64,000 nucleotides of DNA from Clostridium fessum. GTDB lineage: Bacteria; Bacillota; Clostridia; Lachnospirales; Lachnospiraceae. A program made the position numbers and the translations under genes. The stretch lies in NCBI RefSeq assembly GCF_003024715.1, contig NZ_PYLO01000004.1, positions 62,001 to 126,000 of the forward strand, written 5' to 3'. Of this stretch, positions 23,220 to 33,129 are shown piece after piece. Each line of letters opens with the position of its first letter. Position 1 is the first letter of the stretch. The notes under the pieces were generated by a model, which saw only the letters and a list, made by a program, of their open reading frames with translations, searched no databases and was not told the DNA's origin.

Positions 23220-24767
23220 ATGAGAAAAACGCTGAAATTTCTGATAGCATCAGGAGCGTGCCTTGTGATGGCAGGGACGGGACAGATGAGCGCCCAGGCG
23301 GCGATGAATCTGGAGACGGATGCCCCGGTCGCTGGTGCGTCAGTGGCGATCAATAATTACTATGCGAGCAGCTTGAACCCGGAAAAAGAGCTGGCGGAGG
23401 CATTTGCTTCTAAAGAAGTTCTGGCAGTGGCGGGAGCCGGTCAGACGGGAGTGGCAGGCGGCGCGCAGACAGCCAAATCGGCACAGGTGCCAGCAGAGAC
23501 GAAAGCCCAGCCAAAGGAGACAACTGGCGAGACTGAGGCGGTTGTCCGCGCGATGTCCAAGTCGATCTACGATAATATCGCGATTTCCCGTGTGACCAAT
23601 TATGTCAATGTTCGCGCACAGGCGAGCACAGGCAGCGAGGTAGTTGGAAAGATTTACAATAACTGTGCGGCGACAATTCTGGACACGGTGGACGGCGAGG
23701 GCGGCAAATGGTACCATATCCAGTCGGGTTCCGTGACCGGTTATATTAAAGCACAGTATTTTGTGACCGGTGAGGAAGCGTCCAAGATTGCCAGGGAGGT
23801 CGGCACAACCTACGCAAAGGTTACAAATACCTCTACGCTTCGCCTGAGAGAGACGCCGAGCTTAGAGGGCAAGACGCTGGATCTTCTTTCTGCCGATGCA
23901 GAGTATGAGGTGATCGGAGAAGAGGGCGATTTTGCCAAGATTTCCGTCGATAATGATCTGGTCGGATATGTGTATAAAGATTATATTACGACGCAGGTAG
24001 ACTTTAAGCAGGCAGTTTCCGTAGCTGAGGAACAGCAGCAGAAAGCTGAAGAAGAAAAACTGAAACAGGAAGCGAATGCGGCGATCGAGAACCTGGAACA
24101 GGTAAAGAAGAAAGCCGAGGAAGAGTCGAGGGCAGCGGAAACCACGGCAGCGGCGAAGGAAACCACGGCAGCTGCCAAAGAGACGACCAAAGCACCGGAG
24201 ACTTCCTACAGCGGAACAATAGAGGCGAATCCGAGCGAAAGCAAGGCAGCTGGGACGACAGCGGCAGCCAAGGAGACGACAAAGGCAGTTGAGACGAAAG
24301 CGCCGACTACCGTGGCAGCGACGAAAGCGACCACTGCAAGCGGCGTTGGACCGGGCGGCGGACCGGGCACAGGCGGTACGTCCTCTTCTGGAAATGAAGT
24401 AACAAATGCTACCCGTTCTGCGGTTGTGGCATACGCAAAGCAGTTCCTTGGAAATCCGTATGTATACGGCGGAACCAGTCTGACAAACGGTGCGGACTGT
24501 TCCGGATTTACAATGAGTGTATTTGCACATTTCGGTATTTCAACCGGACGAAGCTCGAGAGATCAGGCGGCAAAGGGCAAGGAGGTTGCGGTCAGCGCAG
24601 TACAGCCGGGCGATCTGCTTTTTTATGCGAGCGGCAATTATATCAATCACGTAGCACTTTACATAGGCAATGGACAGGTTATCCACGCAAGTACGGCAAA
24701 GAGCGGCATCAAGATTTCGCCGTCCAACTACCGAACACCGTGTAAGGCAGTTTCATTCTTAAATTAG
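23220..24767 (+). CDS. Secreted NlpC/P60 cell-wall hydrolase with SH3 domains
   Basis: 515 residues, ATG 23220 after GTAGGAGG. Signal peptide residues 1-28 ('SAQAA'). Two bacterial SH3 repeats lie at about 120-180 and 200-260 ('VNVRAQASTGSEVVGKI', 'LRLRETPSLEGKTLDLL'). A short coiled coil rich in Glu/Lys/Gln is followed by an Ala/Thr/Glu/Lys-rich low-complexity linker with repeated 'AAAKETTKA' and a Gly-rich hinge. The C-terminal NlpC/P60 domain has catalytic Cys427 in 'GADCSGFTM' and His in 'NHVALYIGNG'. It cleaves peptide cross-links of peptidoglycan outside the cell, probably in division or remodelling. Complete, followed by a strong terminator. Confidence 0.94.
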   Translation: MRKTLKFLIASGACLVMAGTGQMSAQAAMNLETDAPVAGASVAINNYYASSLNPEKELAEAFASKEVLAVAGAGQTGVAGGAQTAKSAQVPAETKAQPKETTGETEAVVRAMSKSIYDNIAISRVTNYVNVRAQASTGSEVVGKIYNNCAATILDTVDGEGGKWYHIQSGSVTGYIKAQYFVTGEEASKIAREVGTTYAKVTNTSTLRLRETPSLEGKTLDLLSADAEYEVIGEEGDFAKISVDNDLVGYVYKDYITTQVDFKQAVSVAEEQQQKAEEEKLKQEANAAIENLEQVKKKAEEESRAAETTAAAKETTAAAKETTKAPETSYSGTIEANPSESKAAGTTAAAKETTKAVETKAPTTVAATKATTASGVGPGGGPGTGGTSSSGNEVTNATRSAVVAYAKQFLGNPYVYGGTSLTNGADCSGFTMSVFAHFGISTGRSSRDQAAKGKEVAVSAVQPGDLLFYASGNYINHVALYIGNGQVIHASTAKSGIKISPSNYRTPCKAVSFLN

Positions 24768-24832
24768 TAAACGCAGATAAAGGAGTATATCGGTTCTTAC
24801 GGAACGATTTCATATCCGTAGGGCGCGGTGGG

Positions 24833-24908
24833 AATACCGCAAAATTACGTTGCCAGCGGGGCAGAAGATTTCTGATCGGTGAGACAAGCAATTTTGCGGT
24901 ATTTTTTC
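24833..24908 (+). terminator. Terminator of the NlpC/P60 gene
   Basis: A perfect 14-bp stem, AATACCGCAAAATT (24833-24846) with AATTTTGCGGTATT (24890-24903), then T-rich sequence. The loop is long (43 bases) and may hold further structure. Confidence 0.8.
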
Positions 24909-24924
24909 ATTTTCATAGGAAAAT

Positions 24925-24942
24925 GTGTGCACTCGCGCGAAG
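24925..24942 (+). repeat. Post-terminator repeat copy (GCACTCGCGCGAAG core)
   Basis: The core TGCACTCGCGCGAAG recurs at 45263-45283 and 62887-62907. Here it follows the NlpC/P60 terminator by about 20 bases. Confidence 0.55.
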
Positions 24943-24977
24943 AAGAATTATGTCGCAGGCGACCGCGCGAGGCGCGA

Positions 24978-25002
24978 GAATGTGCCAAGGCACATTCTTT
25001 TT
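24978..25002 (+). terminator. Terminator-like hairpin just upstream of fchA
   Basis: GAATGTGCC, loop AA, GGCACATTC (24978-24997), followed by TTTTTC. It lies 20 bases before the fchA start, so it could be an attenuator or the end of the repeat segment beginning at 24925. Confidence 0.6.
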
Positions 25003-25022
25003 CATAAAAAAGGAGAAAAATC

Positions 25023-25667
25023 ATGGCAGAATTAAGAGAACTTTCCGTAAATCAGTTCGTAGAAGAAACTGCTTCGAAGGCGTCTGTACCGGGCGGCGGA
25101 AGCGTGTCGGCGATGGTGGGGGCGCTGGGCGCGGCATTGATGGAAATGGTGGCAAATCTGACGATCGGAAAGGAAAAATATGCCGGGGTGCAGGAGGAAA
25201 TGCAGGCGCTGGCAGCTGAGGGCGCTGCGCTGCATGAGGAGCTGCTGTCAGGGATCAAAAAGGACAGCGAATCGTTCAATGGATATATGAGAGCGCTGAA
25301 ACTTCCGAAGGAGACGGAGGAGGAGAAAAAAATCCGCACTGCCGCCCTGCAGCAGGGGTTAAAAGAGGCAACCGAAGCGCCGCTTGCGATTGCGGAGTCA
25401 GCGGCAAAGATTTTTCCGATGGCGGAAGCGGTCGTAAAGAGAGGCAATAAGGGTGCCGTTTCTGACGGTCTGATTGCGGCGATGTTAGCCCGGACAGCGG
25501 TTGTGGGTGCCCTCTTTAATGTGAAGATCAATCTGGCATCGATCAAGGACGAAAGTTATGTATCAGAACTTGAGAAAAGAGTAGAAAAACTGGAATCGGA
25601 TGCAATTTTTTGTGAAAAATCAATTTTGTGTCTTTCCAAATTGTCAGACACAGTATATAATAGATAA
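25023..25667 (+). CDS. fchA: Methenyltetrahydrofolate cyclohydrolase (FchA-type cyclodeaminase family)
   Basis: 214 residues, ATG 25023 after AAAAAAGGAG. It begins 'ELRELSVNQFVEETASKASVPGGGSVSAMVGALGAAL', typical of the FTCD/FchA family, with the family's 'KKDSESFNGYMRALKLPKETEEE' segment. It hydrolyses methenyl-THF to formyl-THF. The formyl-THF synthetase gene follows, which supports a folate one-carbon role rather than formiminoglutamate breakdown. Cytosolic, all-helical, normal length. Confidence 0.88.
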   Translation: MAELRELSVNQFVEETASKASVPGGGSVSAMVGALGAALMEMVANLTIGKEKYAGVQEEMQALAAEGAALHEELLSGIKKDSESFNGYMRALKLPKETEEEKKIRTAALQQGLKEATEAPLAIAESAAKIFPMAEAVVKRGNKGAVSDGLIAAMLARTAVVGALFNVKINLASIKDESYVSELEKRVEKLESDAIFCEKSILCLSKLSDTVYNR

Positions 25668-25796
25668 CATTCACAGCCTTTCTGGGAAATTCACAGGGGG
25701 GGATCGTCTTTACAGCAGATAAAGCAGATAACATTCACTGTGTGGAAACTTCCGGAACAGGCAAAACCGCAAAAACAGGGAGGTACAGGAGTAATG

Positions 25797-27461
25797 ATGA
25801 CAGATATTGAGATTGCACAGGCAGCGAATCCACTGAAAATCGGTGAGATTGCACAGGCAGCAGGCGTAGACGAGAAGTATCTGGAGCAGTATGGAAATTA
25901 TAAGGCAAAGGTAGACTACAGTCTTCTGAAAGAGACCGAGGGCAAGGATGGAAAACTGATTCTGGTGACCGCGATCAACCCGACTCCAGCCGGAGAAGGA
26001 AAGACCACGACCACGGTCGGTCTGGCAGACGGATTGAAACGCCTTGGCAAAAAGGTAACCGTAGCGCTTCGTGAGCCGTCGTTGGGACCGGTCTTTGGTG
26101 TTAAAGGTGGTGCAGCTGGCGGCGGATATGCACAGGTCATTCCAATGGAGGATATCAACCTCCATTTTACCGGTGATTTCCACGCGATCGGCGCAGCAAA
26201 CAACCTGCTGGCAGCGATGCTGGACAATCATATCTATCAGGGCAATGCACTCCGCATCGATCCGAAGCGTATTACCTGGAAGCGTGTTGTCGATATGAAT
26301 GACCGTCAGCTCCGCAACATCGTAGATGGTCTGGGACGCCGCGTGGATGGCGTGACCCGTGAGGACGGATATGACATCACGGTTGCCAGCGAGATCATGG
26401 CAGTTTTGTGCCTGGCACGCAACATTACGGATCTGAAAGAACGCCTTTCCAAGATTATCGTAGGTTATACCTATGACGAGGAACCGGTCACTGCCGGTGA
26501 TCTGAAAGCAGCGGGCGCGATGACGGCTCTTTTAAAGGATGCCCTGAAACCAAACCTGGTACAGACCTTAGAGCATACACCGGCATTTATCCACGGCGGT
26601 CCGTTCGCGAACATCGCGCATGGATGTAACTCCGTCATTGCGACAAAGATGGCATTAAAGCTGGGTGATTACACGATCACAGAGGCTGGCTTCGGCGCTG
26701 ACCTGGGTGCGGAGAAATTCCTGGATATCAAGTGCCGGATGGCAGAGCTGAAACCGTCGGCGGTCGTTGTAGTAGCGACGGTACGTGCCTTGAAGCATCA
26801 CGGCGGCGTGGCGAAGGCTGACTTAAACGCAGAGAATCTGGAAGCACTGGAGAAGGGACTTCCGAACCTGATGCAGCATGTAGAAAATATTACCAAGGTA
26901 TATGGACTTCCGTGTGTCGTAGCGATCAACCGCTTCCCAATGGATACCGAGGCAGAATTAAAGCTGATCGAGGATAAGTGCCATGAGGTCGGTGTCAATG
27001 TAGCTCTGTCCGAGGTATGGGCGAAAGGCGGAGAAGGCGGCGAGGAGCTGGCAAAAGAAGTCATCCGCCTGTGCGAGACTGAGAGCGAGTTCCACTACTG
27101 CTACGAGACCGATACAACGATCGAGGAGAAACTGGATGCGATCGTGAAGAAGATCTACCACGGCGACGGCGTTGTACTCACGGATGCAGCAAAGAAGCAG
27201 GCAAAACGCCTGACTGAGCTTGGATTTGGTAACTATCCGATCTGTATGGCGAAGACGCAGTACAGCTTTTCGGACAATGCGAAGCTGCTCGGCGCACCGA
27301 AGAACTTTACAGTAACTGTCCGCAACCTGAAAGTATCCGCGGGCGCAGGCTTCATCGTAGCGCTGACCGGCGACATCATGACGATGCCAGGACTTCCGAA
27401 GGTGCCGGCGGCAGAGAAGATCGATGTCGATGAGAATGGACGGATCACGGGTCTGTTCTAA
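25797..27461 (+). CDS. fhs: Formate-tetrahydrofolate ligase
   Basis: 554 residues, taking ATG 25797 (AGGAG five bases upstream); ATG 25794 directly before is equally possible, while an upstream GTG at 25740 is not supported. P-loop-like '[16 protein letters not shown]', '[23 protein letters not shown]', '[10 protein letters not shown]' and C-terminal '[11 protein letters not shown]' are family hallmarks. It joins formate to THF using ATP. With FchA it supplies formyl/methenyl-THF for purine synthesis, or runs part of the acetyl-CoA (Wood-Ljungdahl) branch if the remaining genes exist elsewhere. Confidence 0.95.
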   Translation: MTDIEIAQAANPLKIGEIAQAAGVDEKYLEQYGNYKAKVDYSLLKETEGKDGKLILVTAINPTPAGEGKTTTTVGLADGLKRLGKKVTVALREPSLGPVFGVKGGAAGGGYAQVIPMEDINLHFTGDFHAIGAANNLLAAMLDNHIYQGNALRIDPKRITWKRVVDMNDRQLRNIVDGLGRRVDGVTREDGYDITVASEIMAVLCLARNITDLKERLSKIIVGYTYDEEPVTAGDLKAAGAMTALLKDALKPNLVQTLEHTPAFIHGGPFANIAHGCNSVIATKMALKLGDYTITEAGFGADLGAEKFLDIKCRMAELKPSAVVVVATVRALKHHGGVAKADLNAENLEALEKGLPNLMQHVENITKVYGLPCVVAINRFPMDTEAELKLIEDKCHEVGVNVALSEVWAKGGEGGEELAKEVIRLCETESEFHYCYETDTTIEEKLDAIVKKIYHGDGVVLTDAAKKQAKRLTELGFGNYPICMAKTQYSFSDNAKLLGAPKNFTVTVRNLKVSAGAGFIVALTGDIMTMPGLPKVPAAEKIDVDENGRITGLF

Positions 27462-27497
27462 GAAAAGAAATAGGATATGAATGGAACTTAACACAAC

Positions 27498-27540
27498 GCA
27501 AAAAGGGGAACTGCCACATGGCAGCTCCCCTTTTTGCTAG
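27498..27540. terminator. Bidirectional terminator between fhs and hpf
   Basis: GCAAAAAGGGGA (27498-27509) pairs with TCCCCTTTTTGC (27526-27537), and inside CTGCC/GGCAG. Flanking A and T runs suit both converging genes. Confidence 0.9.
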
Positions 27541-27573
27541 GAAACTTGTCTACTTATAGTACGAAGCGATGAA

Positions 27574-28101
27574 TTAAAATTCTGGTTCGATCAATCCGTA
27601 GGTGTTGCCTTTACGTTTGTAAACAACATTGACCTGCTCGGTCTCGGAATTCAGGAATACATAGAAACTATGTCCTAAGAGTTCCATCTGTACACAAGCC
27701 TCTTCCGGATCCATCGGCTTCATAGCGAATTTCTTTACTTTGACGATATCTACTTCGTCGTTGGAATCATATTCTTCGTTTATGAAGAGGTCAGAGAATG
27801 CAACGGCCGCCTGTTTCTTGTCTACGATTTTATTCTTATATTTTTTGAGCTGACGCTCGATGATTTCTTCTACCAAATCAATCGATACATACATATCGTT
27901 GCTTTCCTGCTCTGCACGGATGATGGTGCCTTTGACAGGGATGGTAACCTCGATCTTCTGACGATCTTTCTCAACCGTAAGTGTGATATTCACTTCAGTG
28001 TCCTGATTGAAGTATCGCTCTAACTTTCCGATCTTCTCCTCTACAGCTGCTTTTAACCCCGGGGTAACATTGATATTTCTTCCAGTAATCTTATAACGCA
28101 T
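27574..28101 (-). CDS. hpf: Ribosome hibernation promoting factor, long form
   Basis: 175 residues on the - strand. ATG at 28101 is favoured because AAGGAG lies eight bases upstream; the ATG at 28107 is too close to that site. N-terminal S30AE/RaiA domain ('KITGRNINVTPGLKAAVEEKIGKLERYF') binds the 30S decoding region. The C-terminal domain ('AVAFSDLFIN...VKKFAMKPMDPEEACVQMELLGHSFYVFLN') lets long HPFs dimerise 70S ribosomes into inactive 100S particles. Usual partner location next to secA in Firmicutes. Expressed from its own promoter (28133-28161). Confidence 0.94.
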   Translation of the reverse strand: MRYKITGRNINVTPGLKAAVEEKIGKLERYFNQDTEVNITLTVEKDRQKIEVTIPVKGTIIRAEQESNDMYVSIDLVEEIIERQLKKYKNKIVDKKQAAVAFSDLFINEEYDSNDEVDIVKVKKFAMKPMDPEEACVQMELLGHSFYVFLNSETEQVNVVYKRKGNTYGLIEPEF

Positions 28102-28132
28102 AATCATCGCTCCTTTTTATTGGGATGGCTAT

Positions 28133-28161
28133 AGTATACCACTTTTGGATGTTAAATTCAA
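28133..28161 (-). promoter_or_regulatory. Promoter of hpf
   Basis: On the - strand: TTGAAT (complement of 28156-28161), 17-base spacer, TATACT (complement of 28133-28138). A second TTGACA (complement of 28177-28182) lies just upstream. Confidence 0.6.
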
Positions 28162-28514
28162 CCTTTTTCGCAAAATTGTCAACACAATTAATTGAAAAAC
28201 AGGTCGAAATACTGTGTCGTTTGATTTTTCACGAATTGCTGTTGTTTTATAAGGGATTTGCGCGCGGTTTGTGCGGCGGACAATGAAATATGAAAAAAGA
28301 GTCTTGCAGGATAGGGCAGAATGGGTGTGTTTTTGCAACAGAAAAAGGCCGAAAAAGCTAGAAAAAACGGGGGTTTGGAGGCAATGCGAGGGTTCTTCAT
28401 TTGTCAATAGATCTGCTTGTATTTTTGGAAGAAATATGCAAGTTTATGAGATCTGAACAAAAAAGAAATCAAAATGCGCCGGGGAAAATGGGTGCTTCGT
28501 GAACAGACGGAAAT

Positions 28515-28628
28515 TGTGGATAATGTGGATAAGTCGGTGCAAAACTCCATTTTCCCTAAAAAAGGGAAAAAATGGGTGTGCAAAACTTATCCACAAAACT
28601 GGGGACAAAATGTGGATAATGTGGACAA
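28515..28628. promoter_or_regulatory. Cluster of five DnaA boxes around a hairpin
   Basis: TGTGGATAA at 28515-28523 and directly abutting at 28524-28532; inverted TTATCCACA at 28587-28595; TGTGGATAA at 28611-28619 directly abutting TGTGGACAA at 28620-28628. Four match the DnaA consensus exactly and one has a single change. Between the halves is a hairpin, CCATTTTCCCT with AGGGAAAAAATGG (about 28548-28575). No dnaA or dnaN is nearby, and gene orientation does not switch here. Confidence 0.8.
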
Positions 28629-28862
28629 CAAGAAAGTCGAACATATATTTTGTGCAACTTGTCTGGTTTACCATAAAGTTGGCGGGCTGGCAGAAGAAAA
28701 AACGTTTTACCTGGATAGGCAGGGAGGCAGCGTTTTACAGCAGGTCCCTTTGTTCGTGTATGGAGGGGCTTGTTTTATGGCTGGGATTTTCCGGGTACGG
28801 CAGGTTCGGCTTATCTCAGCCGGGCGCGTGCGCAGAATAAATGTAAAAAAATCATGAAATCA

Positions 28863-28891
28863 TTGAATAAAATCCCTGTTAGTGTTAGAAT
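28863..28891 (+). promoter_or_regulatory. Probable secA promoter
   Basis: TTGAAT (28863-28868), 17-base spacer, TAGAAT (28886-28891), about 110 bases before secA. Confidence 0.4.
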
Positions 28892-29002
28892 AAATAAGAT
28901 TGTATAACTATACCTATACGATCTTTTCGATCTAAAACATATCATACATTGAGCTATAAAAACGAAAAAAGAATGAGAAAGCAAGAAATAGGAGAGAAAA
29001 GC

Positions 29003-31585
29003 ATGAATCTGATAGAGAAAGTGTTTGGTACCCACAGCGAACGCGAGCTGAAGCTGATCCGCCCGATTGTGGATAAGATTCTAGGTATGCGCGAGCAGAT
29101 GGCTGCCTTATCGGATGATGAACTGCGCGACAATACGCGCAAGTTCAAAGAGCGCCTTGCGAACGGCGAGACGCTGGACGACCTTCTGCCGGAGGCATTT
29201 GCAACCGTGCGTGAGGCGGCGAGACGAGTATTAAATATGGAGCATTACCCGGTTCAGCTGATCGGTGGTATCGTCCTGCATCAGGGACGTATCGCAGAGA
29301 TGCGTACTGGTGAGGGTAAAACCTTGGTTTCCACCGCACCGGCGTACTTAAATGCGCTGGCTGGAAAGGGTGTATTCATCGTTACCGTCAACGACTATCT
29401 GGCAAAACGAGATGCAGAGTGGATGGGCGAGGTTCACAGATTCCTCGGTCTGACGGTCGGAGTGGTTTTAAACTCGATGAATTCCGACGAGCGCCGGGAA
29501 GCTTACAACTGTGATATTACCTATGTTACCAACAATGAGCTTGGTTTCGATTATCTGCGTGACAACATGGCGATCTACAAAGAGCAGATGGTTATGCGGA
29601 ATCTGGACTATGCGATCATCGATGAGGTCGATTCCGTCCTGATCGATGAGGCGAGAACCCCGCTTATCATTTCCGGACAGAGCGGCAAGTCCACGAAGCT
29701 CTATGAGGTGTGCGATATTCTGGCACGTCAGCTGGAAAAGGGCGAGGAATCAGCAGAATTTTCCAAGATGGCAGCCATCATGGGCGAGGAGATCGAGGAG
29801 ACAGGCGATTTCGTAGTCAATGAGAAAGATAAAGTAGTCAACCTGACCGAGGCTGGTGTGAAGAAGGTCGAAGATTTCTTCCACATCGAAAACCTGGCGG
29901 ATCCGGAGAACCTGGAGATCCAGCACAACATCATTCTGGCACTGCGTGCCAACTACCTGATGTTCCGCGATAAAGACTACGTGGTAAAAGATGACGAGGT
30001 TCTGATTGTCGATGAGTTTACCGGACGTATCATGCCGGGACGCCGTTATTCCGATGGTCTCCATCAGGCGATTGAGGCGAAGGAGCATGTACATGTGCGC
30101 CGTGAGAGCCGCACGCTGGCAACCATTACCTTCCAGAACTTCTTCAACAAGTTCAACAAGAAGGCTGGTATGACCGGTACGGCACAGACCGAGGAGAAGG
30201 AGTTCCGTAACATTTACCAGATGGACGTTATCTCCATCCCGACGAACCGCCCGGTACAGCGTATTGATTACGAGGATGCGGTTTATAAGACGAAAAAAGA
30301 GAAATTCCATGCGGTTGTCGAGGAAGTGGCAGCAGCCCATGAAAAGGGACAGCCGGTTCTGGTTGGTACCATTACGATCGAGACTTCCGAGCTTCTGAGC
30401 AAGATGCTGACAAGACGCGGCATTCCGCATAAGGTATTAAATGCGAAATTCCATGAGCTGGAGGCTGAGATCGTAGCAGATGCAGGTATCCACGGTGCCG
30501 TTACGATCGCGACTAATATGGCAGGCCGTGGTACGGATATCAAGCTGGATGAGATTTCCAGAGAACTGGGCGGCTTAAAGATTATCGGTACAGAGCGTCA
30601 TGAGTCCAGACGTATTGATAACCAGCTGCGCGGTCGTGCCGGACGTCAGGGCGATCCGGGTGAATCACGTTTCTATTTGTCTCTGGAAGATGATCTGATG
30701 CGCCTCTTCGGTTCTGAGCGTCTGATGAATATGTTCAACGCCATGGGCGTACCGGAGAATGAGCAGATCGAGCACAAGATGCTTTCCAAGGCGATCGAGA
30801 AGGCACAGATGAAGATCGAGACCAACAACTACGGTATCCGCGAGAACCTGTTAAAATACGACGAGGTTATGAACGAGCAGCGTGAGGCAATCTACGCAGA
30901 GCGCCGCCGTGTACTGGATGGCGAGAATATGCGTTCCGTTATCATGAAGATGATCACGGATATCGTAGAAAACGCCGTAGATATGTCCATCTCTGATGAG
31001 CAGGAACCGGCTGAGTGGGATCTGTCCGAGTTAAATTCCCTGCTGCTTCCGGTTATCCCGTTAGAGCCGATTCAGCTGACGGAAGACCAGCAGCATATGA
31101 AGAAAAATGAGCTGAAACATATGCTCAAAGAGGCGGCAACGAAGCTTTATGAGACACGCGAGGCAGAGTTTACAAGCGCGGAACAGGTACGCGAGATGGA
31201 GCGCGTGATCCTTCTGAAAGTGGTTGATGCAAAGTGGATGGCTCATATCGACGATATGGATCAGCTGCGCGAAGGCATCGGTCTGCAGGCATATGGTCAG
31301 AGAGACCCGCTGGTTGAGTATAAGATGAGCGGCTATGAGATGTTCGACAGCATGACGGCAGCGATCCGTGAGGATACCGTCCGTATTCTGTTCCACATCC
31401 GTGCAGAGCAGAAGGTCGAGCGTGAACCGGCTGCCAAGGTAACGGGAACCAACCGTGACGACAGCACCGTGCAGGCACCGAAGAAGCGTGAGGAGAAGAA
31501 GATTTACCCGAACGATCCGTGCCCATGCGGTTCCGGCAAGAAGTACAAACAGTGTTGTGGACGGAAGCTGTACGCGAAGAATTAA
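29003..31585 (+). CDS. secA: Preprotein translocase ATPase SecA
   Basis: 860 residues from ATG 29003 with AGGAGAG at 28990-28996. Walker A 'MRTGEGKTL', '[13 protein letters not shown]', DEAD-like '[19 protein letters not shown]', '[10 protein letters not shown]', '[10 protein letters not shown]', and a C-terminal zinc motif '[15 protein letters not shown]'. It drives unfolded preproteins through SecYEG at the membrane. Full length for the Firmicute form. Followed by a terminator and prfB, the common order in Firmicutes. A DnaA-box cluster lies in its upstream region. Confidence 0.97.
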   Translation: MNLIEKVFGTHSERELKLIRPIVDKILGMREQMAALSDDELRDNTRKFKERLANGETLDDLLPEAFATVREAARRVLNMEHYPVQLIGGIVLHQGRIAEMRTGEGKTLVSTAPAYLNALAGKGVFIVTVNDYLAKRDAEWMGEVHRFLGLTVGVVLNSMNSDERREAYNCDITYVTNNELGFDYLRDNMAIYKEQMVMRNLDYAIIDEVDSVLIDEARTPLIISGQSGKSTKLYEVCDILARQLEKGEESAEFSKMAAIMGEEIEETGDFVVNEKDKVVNLTEAGVKKVEDFFHIENLADPENLEIQHNIILALRANYLMFRDKDYVVKDDEVLIVDEFTGRIMPGRRYSDGLHQAIEAKEHVHVRRESRTLATITFQNFFNKFNKKAGMTGTAQTEEKEFRNIYQMDVISIPTNRPVQRIDYEDAVYKTKKEKFHAVVEEVAAAHEKGQPVLVGTITIETSELLSKMLTRRGIPHKVLNAKFHELEAEIVADAGIHGAVTIATNMAGRGTDIKLDEISRELGGLKIIGTERHESRRIDNQLRGRAGRQGDPGESRFYLSLEDDLMRLFGSERLMNMFNAMGVPENEQIEHKMLSKAIEKAQMKIETNNYGIRENLLKYDEVMNEQREAIYAERRRVLDGENMRSVIMKMITDIVENAVDMSISDEQEPAEWDLSELNSLLLPVIPLEPIQLTEDQQHMKKNELKHMLKEAATKLYETREAEFTSAEQVREMERVILLKVVDAKWMAHIDDMDQLREGIGLQAYGQRDPLVEYKMSGYEMFDSMTAAIREDTVRILFHIRAEQKVEREPAAKVTGTNRDDSTVQAPKKREEKKIYPNDPCPCGSGKKYKQCCGRKLYAKN

Positions 31586-31632
31586 TAGATGAAAGAAGGC
31601 AGGCTGCCGTGATTTTGCAGCAGTCTGTGCAG

Positions 31633-31677
31633 AAAATTCCCGAAACTATGGCGAAATACCTGGTTCCGGGAATTTTT
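31633..31677 (+). terminator. Terminator after secA
   Basis: AAAATTCCCG (31633-31642) pairs with CGGGAATTTT (31667-31676), and the T-tract is part of the stem. Confidence 0.7.
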
Positions 31678-31797
31678 CCAAATATAAAAAAGAGTTACGG
31701 TCTATATGTGTGTGATCCGTAACAAAATATAACTGAAAGAATGCTGAACCGTTGAGGAAAATGGCAGCAGATAGATGAGAATGGAGAAGGTGAGAGC

Positions 31798-32925
31798 ATG
31801 GTTGAATTAGATCAGTTTAAGTATACATTATCAACCTACGATGAGACGCTGAAAGAGGTCAAGGATTCCCTGGATCTGGAAAATAAGGAGCGCCGCATCA
31901 CGGAGCTTGACAAATCAATGGAAGAACCGGGCTTTTGGGATGATCCGGGGCGCTCGACCAAGACGGTCCGTGAGGCGAAAAATCTCAAAGATACCGTGGA
32001 TGGCTACAAGCACCTTGAACAGCAGTATGAGGATATCCAGGTCATGATCGAGATGGGCTATGAGGAAAATGACCCGGCGATGATTCCGGAGATTCAGGAG
32101 ATGTTGGATGAGTTTGTCAAAGAGCTGGAAGAACTCCGCACAAAGACACTCCTGTCCGGCGAGTACGACGGCTGCAACGCGATCCTTAAGCTGAACGCGG
32201 GCGCGGGTGGTACCGAGGCGATGGACTGGTGCAGTATGCTGTATCGTATGTACCAGCGCTGGGCGGACAAAAAGGGCTTTACGACCGAGGTGCTTGATTT
32301 CCTGGATGGCGACGAGGCGGGACTTAAGTCCATCACACTGCAGGTCAACGGCGAAAATGCCTACGGCTACCTGAAATCGGAGAAAGGTGTCCATCGTCTG
32401 GTCCGTATTTCCCCGTTCAACGCGGCTGGCAAGCGTCAGACCTCGTTCGTTTCCTGTGATGTCATGCCGGATATTGAAGAAGATCTGGATGTGGAGATTA
32501 ATCCGGACGATCTGCGGATCGATACCTATCGCTCGAGTGGTGCCGGTGGACAGCATATCAACAAGACGTCCTCCGCGATCCGTATCACGCATCTGCCGAC
32601 CGGTATCGTCGTACAGTGCCAGAATGAGCGTTCCCAGTTCCAGAACAAGGACAAGGCGATGCAGATGTTAAAGGCAAAGCTGTACCTGCTCAAACAACAG
32701 GAGAATGCCGAGAAGTTGTCCGACATCCGCGGCGATGTCAAGGACATCAACTTCGGAAACCAGATCCGTTCCTACGTTATGCAGCCGTACACGCTCGTCA
32801 AGGATCACCGGACGAACGCCGAAAATGGCAATGTGAACGCGGTGATGGATGGAGATATTGATCTGTTTATCAGTGCGTATTTAAAGTGGATCAGCCTGAA
32901 AAACCAGAAGACAGAAGAGGCATAA
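31798..32925 (+). CDS. prfB: Peptide chain release factor 2 (RF2)
   Basis: 375 residues in one uninterrupted frame from ATG 31798 (GGAGAAGGTGAG upstream). RF2 reads UGA/UAA. The stop-codon motif region reads 'VRISPFNAAGKRQTSF' (SPF), and the peptidyl-hydrolysis GGQ is in 'SSGAGGQHINKTSSAIR'. In most bacteria a programmed +1 frameshift at CUU UGA near codon 25 controls synthesis; here the matching spot reads 'KDSLDL' in frame (TCC CTG GAT CTG), so that autoregulation is absent. Own terminator follows. Confidence 0.95.
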   Translation: MVELDQFKYTLSTYDETLKEVKDSLDLENKERRITELDKSMEEPGFWDDPGRSTKTVREAKNLKDTVDGYKHLEQQYEDIQVMIEMGYEENDPAMIPEIQEMLDEFVKELEELRTKTLLSGEYDGCNAILKLNAGAGGTEAMDWCSMLYRMYQRWADKKGFTTEVLDFLDGDEAGLKSITLQVNGENAYGYLKSEKGVHRLVRISPFNAAGKRQTSFVSCDVMPDIEEDLDVEINPDDLRIDTYRSSGAGGQHINKTSSAIRITHLPTGIVVQCQNERSQFQNKDKAMQMLKAKLYLLKQQENAEKLSDIRGDVKDINFGNQIRSYVMQPYTLVKDHRTNAENGNVNAVMDGDIDLFISAYLKWISLKNQKTEEA

Positions 32926-32933
32926 AAGAAGAT

Positions 32934-33015
32934 AAAACAGCCTGGATTGGCGGCACAAAAGTTTGACGGAGAAGAAAGCGCTCTGTCGAGTGCCGTCAGT
33001 TTGGGCTGTTTTTTT
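32934..33015 (+). terminator. Large structured terminator after prfB
   Basis: Outer stem AAAACAGCC (32934-32942) with GGCTGTTTT (33004-33012), then more T. An inner stem CGGCAC/GTGCCG (near 32951 and 32990) encloses another possible hairpin. The branched shape is larger than a simple terminator, but no known riboswitch was recognised. Confidence 0.65.
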
Positions 33016-33129
33016 ACAGATACAATTCGACTATAATGAAAGAAATAGATTGCAGAGTGTCAATAAATGTGATAATATCTTTCTGGTAAACACAAATGTA
33101 TTTCTGGTGCGTACACAAGCGGAGATGGA

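Larger units (their letters stand above)
28102..29002. other. 900-base intergenic region between hpf and secA
   Basis: Divergent intergenic region with no supportable protein gene; open frames here are produced by repeated DnaA boxes and lack start sites. Contents: hpf promoter, the DnaA-box cluster at 28515-28628, and a likely secA promoter at 28863-28891. The rest is AT-rich. Confidence 0.7.

Noticed and set aside
28474-28857. A protein with repeated Val-Asp-Asn segments upstream of secA
   Set aside because: The repeats are the DnaA boxes read as codons. There is no ribosome binding site or recognisable domain.
28102-29002. Chromosome replication origin (oriC)
   Set aside because: DnaA boxes are present, but dnaA, dnaN, rpmH and recF are not, and genes on both sides keep the same dominant strand. 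A secondary DnaA-box cluster fits better.
31798-31880. Programmed +1 frameshift in prfB
   Set aside because: The frame is continuous from a start with a good ribosome binding site. There is no in-frame UGA or CUU UGA slippery site.
32934-33015. Riboswitch or T-box upstream of the ACT-hom genes
   Set aside because: The structure lacks T-box specifier and antiterminator motifs and known riboswitch signatures. It is better explained as the prfB terminator.
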